From: Streptomyces sp. NRRL B-24484
GTDB taxonomy: Bacteria > Actinomycetota > Actinomycetes > Streptomycetales > Streptomycetaceae
Direction of reading: 5' to 3'
Assembly: GCF_000717715.1 (NCBI RefSeq)
Contig: NZ_JOAI01000061.1
Coordinates: 1-41,882 of the forward strand
DNA length: 41,882 bases
Shown in pieces: positions 33,245 through 41,220 of this stretch. How positions within the stretch are numbered: position 1 is the stretch's first letter; the number at the start of each line of letters is the position of its first letter. Made by a program: the position numbers and the translations under genes. The notes beneath the pieces were generated by a model. That model was not told the DNA's origin, searched no databases, and saw only the letters and a list, made by a program, of their open reading frames with translations.

Positions 33245-35260
33245 TCAGGCCGCGGTGCCGGCCAGCACGCGGTCGGCGGGGTCGGGCTCCTGGGCGGCCG
33301 CCGGGGCGGGGCGTCGCAGACCCTTCAGCAGGATCACCAGACCGGCGGTGACGACGGTGCCCGCGGCGATCGCCACCAGGTAGAGCACCGGGTTGCCGAT
33401 CAGCGGCAGCACCCAGATGCCGCCGTGCGGTGCCCGCAGGGTCGAGCCGAAGGCCATCGTCAGACCGCCCGCGACCATGCTGCCCGCCATCGCCGAGGGG
33501 ATCACCCGCAGCGGGTCGGCCGCCGCGAACGGGATCGCGCCCTCGGTGATGAACGAGGCCCCGAGCACCCAGGCCGCCTTGCCGTTCTCCCGCTCCTCGC
33601 GGGTGAACAGCCGCCGCACGGTGGTCGCCAGGGCCAGGCCCAGCGGCGGGGTCATGCCGGCGGCCATCACGGCGGCCATCACCTTCAGGCTGCCCGCGTC
33701 CGGCACCGAGCCCGCGGTGGTCAGCGCGCCGGCGGCGAAGGTGTACGCCACCTTGTTGAGCGGGCCGCCCATGTCGAAGGCCATCATCGCGCCGAGCAGC
33801 AGGCCCAGCAGGATCGCGTTGGTGCCCGACAGGCTGTTCAGCCAGTCCGTCAGCCCCTTCATCGCCGAGGCGATCGGCGAGCCCAGCACCACGAACATCA
33901 GGAAGCCGACCGCGGCCACCGACAGCAGCGGGATCACCACCACCGGCATGATCCCGGCGATCGCCCGCGGCACCTTCCAGCTGTTCATCCAGCGCACCAG
34001 CAGGCCCGCGGCCAGACCGGTGACGATGCCGCCGAGGAAGCCCGCGCCGACCGTCACCGAGACCGCACCGCCGACGATGCCCGCCGCCAGCGCCGCCCGG
34101 TCCGCGATCGCGTAGGCGATGAACCCGGACAGGACCGGCACCAGGAAGGCGAACGCCGCCGCGCCGGTCTGGAAGAGCAGTGCCGCCCAGCTCAGGTGGG
34201 AGGTCCAGTCGAAGTGGCCGACCACCGACGGCGCGGAGGAGATCGTGTAGCCGCCGATCGCGAAGCCCAGCGCGATCAGCAGACCGCCGGCCGCGACGAA
34301 CGGGATCATGTAGCTGACGCCCGTCATCAGGTAGCCGCGCAGCCGCTTCGCCCAGTGCTCCTGCCGCTGCACCGGCGCCGGGGCGGCGGACGGTCCGGCG
34401 GTGCGGGCGGGGGCGGCCGCGGCGAGCGCGACCGCCTCGGCGACCAGCTCGTCGGCCCGGTTGACGCCGGCCTTCACCCCGGTGTCGACCGTCGGCAGTC
34501 CGGCGAACCGGGCCCGGTCGCGGACCTCCACGTCGTGCGCCAGGATCACCGCGTCCGCGGCGGCGATCACCGCCGGGTCCAGCGGGGTCGAACCCGCCGA
34601 GCCCTGGGTCTCCACGTGGATGGTGGCGCCGGCCCGGGCCGCCGCCTGCTCCAGCGCCTGGGCGGCCATGTAGGTGTGTGCGATGCCGGTCGGGCAGGAG
34701 GTCACCGCGACCAGCCGCGGGCCGCCGGCCGAGGAGGCGGCGGAGGGTGCGGGGGAGGGCGCGGCCACCGGTGCGGCGGTCGCCGCGGGCTCCGGTGAGG
34801 GGGCTGGCTCCTCGTCGTTGACCAGGGCGGCGACCGCGCTCGGGTCGGTCGCCGCGCGCAGCGCCCCGGTGAACTCCGGGTTCATCAGCCGCCGGGCCAG
34901 CGAGGCGAGGATCTGCAGGTGGGCGTCGTCCGCGCCGTCCGGGGCGGCGATCATGAAGACCAGGTCGGCCGGGCGGCCGTCCGGGGCGTCGAAGTCCAGC
35001 CCGCGGGTGCTGCGCCCGAAGGCCAGGCTCGGCCGGGTGACGTGGGCCGAGCGGCAGTGCGGGACGCCGATCCCGTCGCCCAGGCCGGTCGGCGCCTGCG
35101 CCTCGCGGGCGGCCACGTCGGCGAGGAAGCCGTCGAGGTCGGTCACCCGGTCCTCGGCCGCCAGCCGCTGGGCCAGGGCGCGGAGGGCCTCCGCCTTGTC
35201 GTCGGGGGCGAGGTAGAGATCCACGAGCGCAGGTGTGATCAGTCTGCCGTTGTCGCTCAT
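33245..35260 (-). CDS. fruA: PTS fructose-specific EIIABC
   Basis: The 671-residue membrane permease phosphorylates fructose to fructose-1-phosphate during import. EIIA (1-150) has phospho-His68 in GIGVPHCRS. A Pro/Ala linker follows, then EIIB with phospho-Cys189 in LVAVTSCPTGIAHTYMA. EIIC (from about 310) starts WAKRLRGYLMTGVSYMIPFV and has about nine membrane helices (GGLLIALGFAIGGY, LLGLLLGAMMAFDMGGPLNK). The order A-B-C in one chain matches actinomycete FruA. It is the last gene of fruR-fruK-fruA, 123 nt after fruK. Confidence 0.95.
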   Translation of the reverse strand: MSDNGRLITPALVDLYLAPDDKAEALRALAQRLAAEDRVTDLDGFLADVAAREAQAPTGLGDGIGVPHCRSAHVTRPSLAFGRSTRGLDFDAPDGRPADLVFMIAAPDGADDAHLQILASLARRLMNPEFTGALRAATDPSAVAALVNDEEPAPSPEPAATAAPVAAPSPAPSAASSAGGPRLVAVTSCPTGIAHTYMAAQALEQAAARAGATIHVETQGSAGSTPLDPAVIAAADAVILAHDVEVRDRARFAGLPTVDTGVKAGVNRADELVAEAVALAAAAPARTAGPSAAPAPVQRQEHWAKRLRGYLMTGVSYMIPFVAAGGLLIALGFAIGGYTISSAPSVVGHFDWTSHLSWAALLFQTGAAAFAFLVPVLSGFIAYAIADRAALAAGIVGGAVSVTVGAGFLGGIVTGLAAGLLVRWMNSWKVPRAIAGIMPVVVIPLLSVAAVGFLMFVVLGSPIASAMKGLTDWLNSLSGTNAILLGLLLGAMMAFDMGGPLNKVAYTFAAGALTTAGSVPDAGSLKVMAAVMAAGMTPPLGLALATTVRRLFTREERENGKAAWVLGASFITEGAIPFAAADPLRVIPSAMAGSMVAGGLTMAFGSTLRAPHGGIWVLPLIGNPVLYLVAIAAGTVVTAGLVILLKGLRRPAPAAAQEPDPADRVLAGTAA

Positions 35261-35331
35261 CGTGTCGGTCCTTCACCAGTCGTGCATCGGTGGTGCGTGG
35301 TCGGTTCCCTGTGCCCCCAGGTCCTTCCGAT

Positions 35332-35349
35332 CGGCCGTCACGACGGCCG
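35332..35349 (-). other. Intercistronic hairpin between fruK and fruA
   Basis: CGGCCGT (35332-35338) and ACGGCCG (35343-35349) form a 7-bp stem with a 4-nt loop in the 123-nt gap. It may stabilise or partly end the fruR-fruK message; the effect is unknown. Confidence 0.35.
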
Positions 35350-35383
35350 GTGCGCGTCTGCGGCCCTCGCGGCCGCGTCCGGT

Positions 35384-36328
35384 TCAGCGGCCCAGCGGCA
35401 GTTCCCGCGGGACGTCGGCGGTCACCACGACGGTGTCCGGTTCGAGATCGGCCGGGATCGGCATCACGCTGCCCGGCAGCCGGACGGCCGCCGCGCCGTG
35501 CGCCAGTGCCGAGGCCAGTGCCTTCGGCCCGTTGCCGCCGGCGCCGAGGAACCCGGCCAGCGAGGCGTCGCCGGCGCCGACGTCGCTGCGGACCTCGCCC
35601 ACCGGCGCCGTGCCGTACCAGGCGCCCTCCTCGGCGACCAGCAGCATGCCGTCCGCGCCCAGGCTGGCCAGCACCTGCTGGGCGCCGAGTTCGCGCAGCC
35701 GGTGGGCGGCGTCGAGGGCCGCGCCGAGGGTGGTGACCGGCCGGCCGACCGCCTCGGCGAGTTCTTCGAGGTTGGGCTTGACCACGTCCGGGCCGGCCGC
35801 CAGCGAGGCCAGCAGCGCCGGGCCCGAGGTGTCCACGGCGATCCGGGCGCCGCCCAGGTGGGCCTCGGCGACCAGGTCGGCGTACCACGCGGGTGCGAGG
35901 CCGCGGGGCAGGCTGCCGCAGCAGGCCAGCCAGTCCACGTCCGCCCCGGCGGCCTGCCGGCGGACGGCGGCGAGCAGGGCCGCCGACTCCTCGGCGGACA
36001 GCTGCGGACCGGGTGCGTTGATCTTGGTGAGCGGGCCGTGCCGCTCGACGACCGACACGTTGATCCGGGTGTCGCCGGCGACCGGGACGGCCGCCACGTC
36101 GATGCCCTGCTGGTGCAGCAGCTCCGCCAGCAGCCGGCCGGGCGCGCCGCCGAGCGGCAGCACGGCGGCGGTGGGGTGGCCGGCGGCGGTGAGCGCACGG
36201 GCCACGTTCACGCCCTTGCCGCCCGGGTCGAGCCGGTCCCCGGTGGCCCGGTTGACCTCGCCGCGGGCGAGCTCGGACAGCTCGTAGGTGCGGTCGAGGC
36301 TGGGGTTGGGGGTGATGGTGACGATCAT
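35384..36328 (-). CDS. fruK: 1-phosphofructokinase
   Basis: The 314-residue PfkB-family kinase converts fructose-1-phosphate and ATP to fructose-1,6-bisphosphate. It starts MIVTITPNPSLDRTYEL, has the sugar-binding DPGGKGVNVARALTAAG motif and the C-terminal signature SDVGAGDASLAGFLGAGG with the catalytic Asp. KPNLEELAEAVGRP is also typical. The start overlaps the fruR stop (36325-36328), so the two are translationally coupled. It acts directly on the product of FruA encoded downstream. Confidence 0.94.
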   Translation of the reverse strand: MIVTITPNPSLDRTYELSELARGEVNRATGDRLDPGGKGVNVARALTAAGHPTAAVLPLGGAPGRLLAELLHQQGIDVAAVPVAGDTRINVSVVERHGPLTKINAPGPQLSAEESAALLAAVRRQAAGADVDWLACCGSLPRGLAPAWYADLVAEAHLGGARIAVDTSGPALLASLAAGPDVVKPNLEELAEAVGRPVTTLGAALDAAHRLRELGAQQVLASLGADGMLLVAEEGAWYGTAPVGEVRSDVGAGDASLAGFLGAGGNGPKALASALAHGAAAVRLPGSVMPIPADLEPDTVVVTADVPRELPLGR

Positions 36329-37086
36329 GCGCGGATCACTTCCGGTCCGAGTTCTTCGATCTCTGCGGCCTGCCGGTCGGTCAGCCCGCTGTCGGTGACC
36401 AGGACGTCGACCTGCTCCAGCGAGCCGAACCGGGCGAAGTGCCGGGTGCCGTACTTCGAGGAGTCGGCGACCAGCACGATCCGGCGGGCACCGGCGACCA
36501 TGGCCCGCTTCACCGCGGCCTCGGCGAGGTCCGGGGTGGAGAGGCCGCCCTCCGGGGAGAAGCCGTTGGTGGCGACCACGGCCACGTCGGCGTGGACGTC
36601 GGCGAGCGCGCGCAGCGCCCAGTCGTCGACCGCGGCGTGGGTGCGGTGCCGGAGCCGGCCGCCGACCAGGTGCAGCGAGAGCGAGGGGTGGTCGGCCAGG
36701 CGGGCCGCGACCGGCAGCGCGTTGGTGACCACGGTCAGCGTGCTGTCCGCGGGCAGCAGCGCCGCCAGCCGGGAGACGGTGGTGCCGGCGTCCAGCAGCA
36801 CGCTGCCCTCGGTGGGCAGCAGTGCGAGCGCGGCGCGGGCGATCCGTTCCTTCTCGTCGGCGGCGGTCGAGTCCCGCTCGGCGAGGCCGGGCTCCAGGTG
36901 CAGCGCTCCCGCGGGCAGCGCCCCGCCGTGGACGCGGCGCAGCAGCCCGGCCCGGTCGAGGGTGCTGAGGTCACGCCGGATGGTCTCCTGCGTGACGTTG
37001 AACTCCTCGGCGAGGGAGGGGACGTCGACGCGGCCCCTGGTCTGGGCGAGCTGCAGGATCTGCTGCTGGCGCTCGGGAGCGTACAT
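36325..37086 (-). CDS. fruR: DeoR family regulator of the fructose operon
   Basis: The 253-residue repressor has an N-terminal DeoR helix-turn-helix (MYAPERQQQILQLAQTRGRV, LAEEFNVTQETIRRDLSTLD, HGGA). A sugar-phosphate-binding domain follows (VLLDAGTTVSRLAALLP, LHLVGGRLRHRTHAAVDDWA, ADSSKYG). The likely inducer is fructose-1-phosphate. ATG at the complement of 37084-37086 is chosen by homology; there is no strong ribosome binding site. First gene of fruR-fruK-fruA, divergent from ptsH-ptsI. A candidate operator lies 15 bp upstream of its start. Confidence 0.9.
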   Translation of the reverse strand: MYAPERQQQILQLAQTRGRVDVPSLAEEFNVTQETIRRDLSTLDRAGLLRRVHGGALPAGALHLEPGLAERDSTAADEKERIARAALALLPTEGSVLLDAGTTVSRLAALLPADSTLTVVTNALPVAARLADHPSLSLHLVGGRLRHRTHAAVDDWALRALADVHADVAVVATNGFSPEGGLSTPDLAEAAVKRAMVAGARRIVLVADSSKYGTRHFARFGSLEQVDVLVTDSGLTDRQAAEIEELGPEVIRA

Positions 37087-37101
37087 GTGGATTCGGGTCC
37101 G

Positions 37102-37119
37102 TTCATGTCTGTTTACGCC
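37102..37119 (-). promoter_or_regulatory. Candidate FruR operator A (fruR side)
   Basis: Reading the minus strand, GGCGTAAA-CAGACA-TGAA. The same GGCGTAAA-N6-TGAA layout recurs in opposite orientation at 37214-37231. It lies between a possible minus-strand promoter (TTGCTT with TATCGT 16 bp downstream, near 37130-37160) and the fruR start, suited to autorepression. Confidence 0.6.
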
Positions 37120-37193
37120 TGGATGACTCCGACGATACGCCCGGGCCGCGGAAAAGCAAGAGTCCGAACATGTGGGATTTCTGCCCGAATGCG

Positions 37194-37223
37194 TTGACAT
37201 GCCGAGTGAACCGGGCGTAAAAC
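37194..37223 (+). promoter_or_regulatory. Promoter of ptsH-ptsI
   Basis: TTGACA (37194-37199) is a perfect -35 and TAAAAC (37218-37223) a plausible -10 with an 18-bp spacer. This implies a leader of about 150 nt before ptsH. The -10 lies inside candidate operator B. Confidence 0.6.
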
Positions 37224-37231
37224 CAAATGAA
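37214..37231 (+). promoter_or_regulatory. Candidate FruR operator B (ptsH side)
   Basis: GGCGTAAA-ACCAAA-TGAA on the plus strand, sharing both half-motifs and the 6-bp spacer with operator A. It overlaps the presumed ptsH -10, so bound FruR would block transcription. Confidence 0.6.
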
Positions 37232-37379
37232 ACCACCCGATGACGGGTGCGTCGCCAGCCCCGACCGCCCGGTACCCGCGGACCGCCCCCACCGCCGGTA
37301 CCGGGCCCGCGGCCCCCATCCGGACCGCCCGTTCGGGCACTCCCGGACGCGATCCCCGTGAATCCCGAAGGACACCCCC

Positions 37380-37658
37380 ATGCCCCAGCTCCTGGTCACC
37401 GTCGGCTCGCAGAGCGGCCTGCACGCCCGACCCGCCTCCCTCTTCGTCCGGGCCGCCGCCCGGCAGGGCGTCAGGGTTGGCGTCGGCCGCCCCGGGCAGA
37501 CCCCGGTGGACGCCCGCAGCCTGCTCTCCGTCCTCGCCCTCGCCGCCGGCCACGGCGACACCCTGGAACTCACCGTCGACGGCGAGGACACCGCCGCCCG
37601 CGCCGCGCTCGACGAACTCGCCGCCCTGCTCGCCGACGACCTGGACGCCGTCCGGTGA
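37380..37658 (+). CDS. ptsH: Phosphocarrier protein HPr
   Basis: The 92-residue HPr carries phosphate from enzyme I to EIIA. His15 sits in QSGLHARPAS, the invariant phosphorylation motif. The second helix region DARSLLSVLALAAGHGDTLE includes Ser47 at the place of regulatory Ser46, in an atypical context (RSLLSV). ATG 37380 follows CCCGAAGGAC. The stop overlaps the ptsI start (GTGA, 37655-37658). It is divergent from fruR-fruK-fruA and likely serves it. Confidence 0.92.
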   Translation: MPQLLVTVGSQSGLHARPASLFVRAAARQGVRVGVGRPGQTPVDARSLLSVLALAAGHGDTLELTVDGEDTAARAALDELAALLADDLDAVR

Positions 37659-39322
37659 CGGCCGCCCCGCTGCACGGCATCGGCGTCGGCCGCGGCAGCG
37701 CCGCCGGGCCCGTCGCGCGGGCCGCCCCGCCGCCGACCCTGCCGCCCGCCCGCCCGGTCACCGACCCGGACGGTGAGATCGCCGCCGTGCGCGCCGCCCT
37801 CGCCGCCGTCGTCGCCGACCTGGAGGGCCGCGCCGCCCGGGCCGGCGGGGCCGCCGCGGACGTGCTCACCGCCCAGGCGATGATCGCCGCCGACCCGGCG
37901 CTCGCCGACCGGGCCGCCGCACTCGTCGCCGCCGGCACCGACGGTCCGCACGCCGTCACCGCCGCCTACCAGGGGTTCCGCGAGGCCCTGCTCGCCGCGG
38001 GCGGCTACTTCGCCGAACGTGCCGCCGACCTCGACGACCTCCGCGACCGTGCCGTCGCCCGACTGCTCGGCCTGCCGATGCCCGGCCCGCCCGACCCCGG
38101 GCACCCCTACGTCCTGGTCGCCGACGACCTGGCACCCGCCGACACCGCCGACCTCGACCCCGCACGGGTCCTCGCCCTGGTCACCGTCCGCGGCGGCCCC
38201 ACCAGCCACACCGCGATCCTCGCCAAGGCCCTCGGCCTGCCCGCCGTCGTCGGCTGCCCCGGCGCCGCCGCACTGCGGGACGGGCAGAACGTGCTCGTCC
38301 TCGCCGCCGACGGCGCCGTCCACCCCGACCCGGAGCCGGAGACCGTCCGGTGCGCGGCCGAGCGGCAGCGGGCCAGGCTGGAGCACGCCGGCCGCAGCTC
38401 GGGCCCCGGCCGCACCGCCGACGGACACCCCGTCGCGCTGCTGGTCAACCTCGGTGCCGCGCACGAACTGACCGCCGCGGCCGCCGCCGACTCCGAGGGC
38501 GTCGGGCTCTTCCGCACCGAGTTCCTCTACCTCGACCGGGCCGAGGCCCCCGGCGCCGCCGAGCAGACCGCCGCCTACCGGGCCGTCTTCGAGGCCTTCG
38601 CCGGACGCCGCGTCACCGTCCGCACCCTGGACGCCGGCGCCGACAAGCCGCTGCCCTTCGCCACCGCCGCCGACGAGGAGAACCCCGCCCTCGGCGTCCG
38701 CGGCCTGCGCACCGCCGCCCGCGACCCGCAGCTGCTGGAGACCCAGCTCGCCGCGATCGCGGCCGCCGCCCGCGGCAGCCGCGCGGACGTCCGGGTGATG
38801 GCCCCCATGGTGTCGCTGCCCGCCGAGGCCGCGGCCTTCGCCGAACGGGTCCGCGCCCACGGCCTCGCCCACGCCGGCGCCATGGTCGAGGTGCCGGCCG
38901 CCGCGCTGCGCGCCGAACGGCTCGCCGAGGTCTGCGACTTCCTCAGCATCGGCACCAACGACCTCGCCCAGTACGCCTTCGCCGCCGACCGTACCCTCGG
39001 CGCCCTCGCCGACCTGCTCGACCCTTGGCAGCCGGCCCTGCTCGACCTGGTCGCGGCCACCGCCGAGGGCGCCGCCGCCCGCGGCGTCCCGGTCGGCGTC
39101 TGCGGGGAGGCGGCGGCCGACCCGGACCTCGCGCCCGTCCTCGTCGGCCTCGGCGTCACCGGGCTCTCCACCGCACCGGCCTGCCTCCCCGAGGTCCGGG
39201 CCGCCCTCGCCGGGCACACCCTCGCCGACTGCCGCCGCCTCGCCGGGCTCGCCCGCAGCGCCCCCGACGCGGCGACCGCGCGGGAACGGGTGCGCGGGTC
39301 GCTGCGGACGGCCGGGGGCTGA
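37655..39322 (+). CDS. ptsI: PTS enzyme I (phosphoenolpyruvate-protein phosphotransferase)
   Basis: The 555-residue cytosolic enzyme transfers phosphate from PEP to HPr. The N-terminal domain begins LHGIGVGRGSAAGPVARA. The phospho-His185 lies in VRGGPTSHTAILAKALGLPA. The PEP-binding barrel contains GLFRTEFLYLDR, RTLDAGADKPLPF, EENPALGVRGLR, DFLSIGTNDLAQYAFAADR and Cys483 in GVCGEAA. Length is typical (about 555-575). GTG start overlaps the ptsH stop. With HPr and FruA (which carries its own EIIA) it completes a fructose PTS, without a crr gene nearby. Confidence 0.94.
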   Translation: MTAAPLHGIGVGRGSAAGPVARAAPPPTLPPARPVTDPDGEIAAVRAALAAVVADLEGRAARAGGAAADVLTAQAMIAADPALADRAAALVAAGTDGPHAVTAAYQGFREALLAAGGYFAERAADLDDLRDRAVARLLGLPMPGPPDPGHPYVLVADDLAPADTADLDPARVLALVTVRGGPTSHTAILAKALGLPAVVGCPGAAALRDGQNVLVLAADGAVHPDPEPETVRCAAERQRARLEHAGRSSGPGRTADGHPVALLVNLGAAHELTAAAAADSEGVGLFRTEFLYLDRAEAPGAAEQTAAYRAVFEAFAGRRVTVRTLDAGADKPLPFATAADEENPALGVRGLRTAARDPQLLETQLAAIAAAARGSRADVRVMAPMVSLPAEAAAFAERVRAHGLAHAGAMVEVPAAALRAERLAEVCDFLSIGTNDLAQYAFAADRTLGALADLLDPWQPALLDLVAATAEGAAARGVPVGVCGEAAADPDLAPVLVGLGVTGLSTAPACLPEVRAALAGHTLADCRRLAGLARSAPDAATARERVRGSLRTAGG

Positions 39323-39354
39323 CCGGCCCGTCGGCCCCGCCCGTCAGCGCTGCG

Positions 39355-40542
39355 TCAGCCGCGCCAGGCGGGGGCCGTCGCCAGGGCCCGGAGCCGGTCG
39401 ACGGTGAGGGCGGGGGCGCCTGGCAGGAAGGTGCGGGCGTCGGGGCCGTTCCACTCGTTGACGGTCACCCGGGTGCCGTCCGGGTGGAGGGCTTCGGCGC
39501 TCCACTGCACCTCCGGGCCGTCCGCCCCGTCGGACTCCCGGTGGCCGCCGGCCACCACGGAGGTGCCGTCCGCGGTGTGCGTCAGCTCCGGGCCGCGACC
39601 GGACTCGAAGACCGTCCGCGGGTCGGCCTCGCCGCCCTGCTGCCAGTGCGGCTCGACGTCGACGGCCACCCAGCTCGTCCGGCCCTCCAGGGAGACCTGC
39701 AGCCGCACCCGGCCCGGCATCGCGAGACCGTCGGCCGGGCCCGCCACCGCGCCGGCCGGCAGCAGCTTCGCCACCGCGTCGTGCAGCGCGGCCGCCGGCG
39801 GCAGGGACACCCCGGGGTTCGGCGGGTCGGTCACCCGCACGCCGTCGAACGCGACGTCCCAGGCACCGCTCGTCACCACCGCGACCGCCTGCTCGACGGT
39901 CAGCGGGGGCTCCGGCCGCCCGTCGCGGTTGTAGGTGTCGACGCGTACCTGGCGTCCGTCCGGCCTCGTGTACGTGGCGACCAGGACCTTGCCCGCGCCG
40001 GACCGCTCCGGCAGCAGCACGTTGACCATCAGCACCGACCCGTCCGGCCGCACCGTGCGGCTGCAGCTCTGCGTCGGCCGCTCCGAGGGGTCGAAGCAGT
40101 GCGCACCGCGCGAGGACTCCGTCACCGGCGTGGCGATCCGGTCGACGCCGAGGCTGATCTGCCCGCCGGTGTGCGCCGTCTCCAGGTCGACGACGGCGGA
40201 CGGGCCCAACGTCACGTCGCCCTCGTTCCCGGTGAAGCCCATGGCGCCGGTGACCCGGCCGTTCGGCAGCAGCGAGACCAGCGCGTCGCGCATGTACTCC
40301 CCGCTGACCGAGGACCAGGGCTGCGCGGCCGGTGCGCGGTCGCCGTGCAGGGCCGGCAGCGAACCGGCGGCCAGGACGGCCGCGGCGACCGCCGCCGCCC
40401 CGGCCAGCACGGCGGCCCGGCGCCGCCTGCGCCGGCGCACTCCGCGGGTCGCCGCACCCTGCGCGAAGAACAGGGCGTTCGGCTCGGGGGCCAGTTCGGC
40501 GGCCGACCGCAGGGCGGTGGTGAAGCTCTCCTCGACGGGCAT
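39355..40542 (-). CDS. Membrane-anchored protein paired with ECF sigma factor (possible anti-sigma/regulatory partner)
   Basis: The 395-residue protein has a cytoplasmic N-terminus (1-35, VEESFTTALRSAAELAPEPN), an Arg cluster and one membrane helix (about 43-65, AAVLAGAAAVAAAVLAAGSL). A large extracytoplasmic domain follows (VDLETAHTGGQISLGVDRIA, LMVNVLLPERSGAGKVLVAT and others) with two cysteines at HCFDP and QSCSR. The layout is typical of proteins encoded just after SigE70-type sigma factors. I see no zinc-type anti-sigma HxxxCxxC motif. ATG at the complement of 40540-40542 follows GCGGAG; an in-frame ATG 15 nt upstream is an alternative. The domain family is not recognised. Confidence 0.78.
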   Translation of the reverse strand: MPVEESFTTALRSAAELAPEPNALFFAQGAATRGVRRRRRRRAAVLAGAAAVAAAVLAAGSLPALHGDRAPAAQPWSSVSGEYMRDALVSLLPNGRVTGAMGFTGNEGDVTLGPSAVVDLETAHTGGQISLGVDRIATPVTESSRGAHCFDPSERPTQSCSRTVRPDGSVLMVNVLLPERSGAGKVLVATYTRPDGRQVRVDTYNRDGRPEPPLTVEQAVAVVTSGAWDVAFDGVRVTDPPNPGVSLPPAAALHDAVAKLLPAGAVAGPADGLAMPGRVRLQVSLEGRTSWVAVDVEPHWQQGGEADPRTVFESGRGPELTHTADGTSVVAGGHRESDGADGPEVQWSAEALHPDGTRVTVNEWNGPDARTFLPGAPALTVDRLRALATAPAWRG

Positions 40543-40580
40543 CGTCGTTCTCCGCATCCTCTCGTACTGCCGGTGGTCGG

Positions 40581-41111
40581 TCAGGGGTGGACGAGCGCTT
40601 CGAGGTCCTCGCCGAGCACCGTCCGCATCCGGGCCAGCGCCCGGCTGCTGCGCGAGCGCACCGTGCTGGGGCTCAGCCGCAGCACCGCCGCGGTCTCCTC
40701 CGCGCTGCGGTCCTCCCAGTAGCGGAGCACCAGCACCGCCCGGTCCCGGGGCGGCAGTTCGCCGAGCGCCTGCAGCAGGGTCACCCGCAGCGCCGGGTCC
40801 GGTGCGGCCTGCGCCGTCTCGGCGAAGGTGTCCGTCACGTGCTCGCTGCTGCTGCGCCGACGGCGGTGCGACAGGAAGGTGTTGACCAGGACGGTCTGCG
40901 CGTACCCCGCAGGGTTCGCCATCCGGGACACCTTGCGCCACCGGCCGAACAGCCGGCCGAGCGCCTCCTGCGCGAGGTCCTCGGCGAGGTGCGCGTCACC
41001 GCCGGTCAGCAGGTAGGCCGTTCTGACCAGGTGGTGCCCCCTCGCCGCAGCAAAGTCGAGGAAGGCCGGCGGCTCGGTGGGCGCCGGGCGCGTCGTCGTT
41101 GTGCGGTCCAT
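40581..41111 (-). CDS. SigE70/ECF-type RNA polymerase sigma factor
   Basis: The 176-residue sigma factor has region 2 (LVRTAYLLTGGDAHLAEDLA, then LFGRWRKV and NPAGYAQTVLVNTFLSHRRR) and region 4 (LGELPPRDRAVLVLRYWEDR, then SAEETAAVLRLSPSTVRSRS). It recruits RNA polymerase to a small regulon, probably including its own operon. ATG at the complement of 41109-41111. The membrane-anchored partner gene follows after 38 nt. Confidence 0.92.
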   Translation of the reverse strand: MDRTTTTRPAPTEPPAFLDFAAARGHHLVRTAYLLTGGDAHLAEDLAQEALGRLFGRWRKVSRMANPAGYAQTVLVNTFLSHRRRRSSSEHVTDTFAETAQAAPDPALRVTLLQALGELPPRDRAVLVLRYWEDRSAEETAAVLRLSPSTVRSRSSRALARMRTVLGEDLEALVHP

Positions 41112-41121
41112 GACCTTCTAA

Positions 41122-41142
41122 CGCGGTGGGGCGGGCACCGCG
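41122..41142. promoter_or_regulatory. Dyad upstream of the sigma factor gene
   Basis: CGCGGTG (41122-41128) and CACCGCG (41136-41142) are a 7-bp inverted repeat with a 7-bp spacer, 11 bp upstream of the sigma factor ATG in the 109-bp divergent gap. It could be a 5' leader hairpin covering the ribosome binding site area, or an operator. Confidence 0.4.
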
Positions 41143-41220
41143 TCCCACCGGATTCCGGACGGAGGTCCGGGCGGCCTGGCAGACTGGCCGCTCCGGAGGC
41201 GGGGGGAGAGGACGCGGGCG

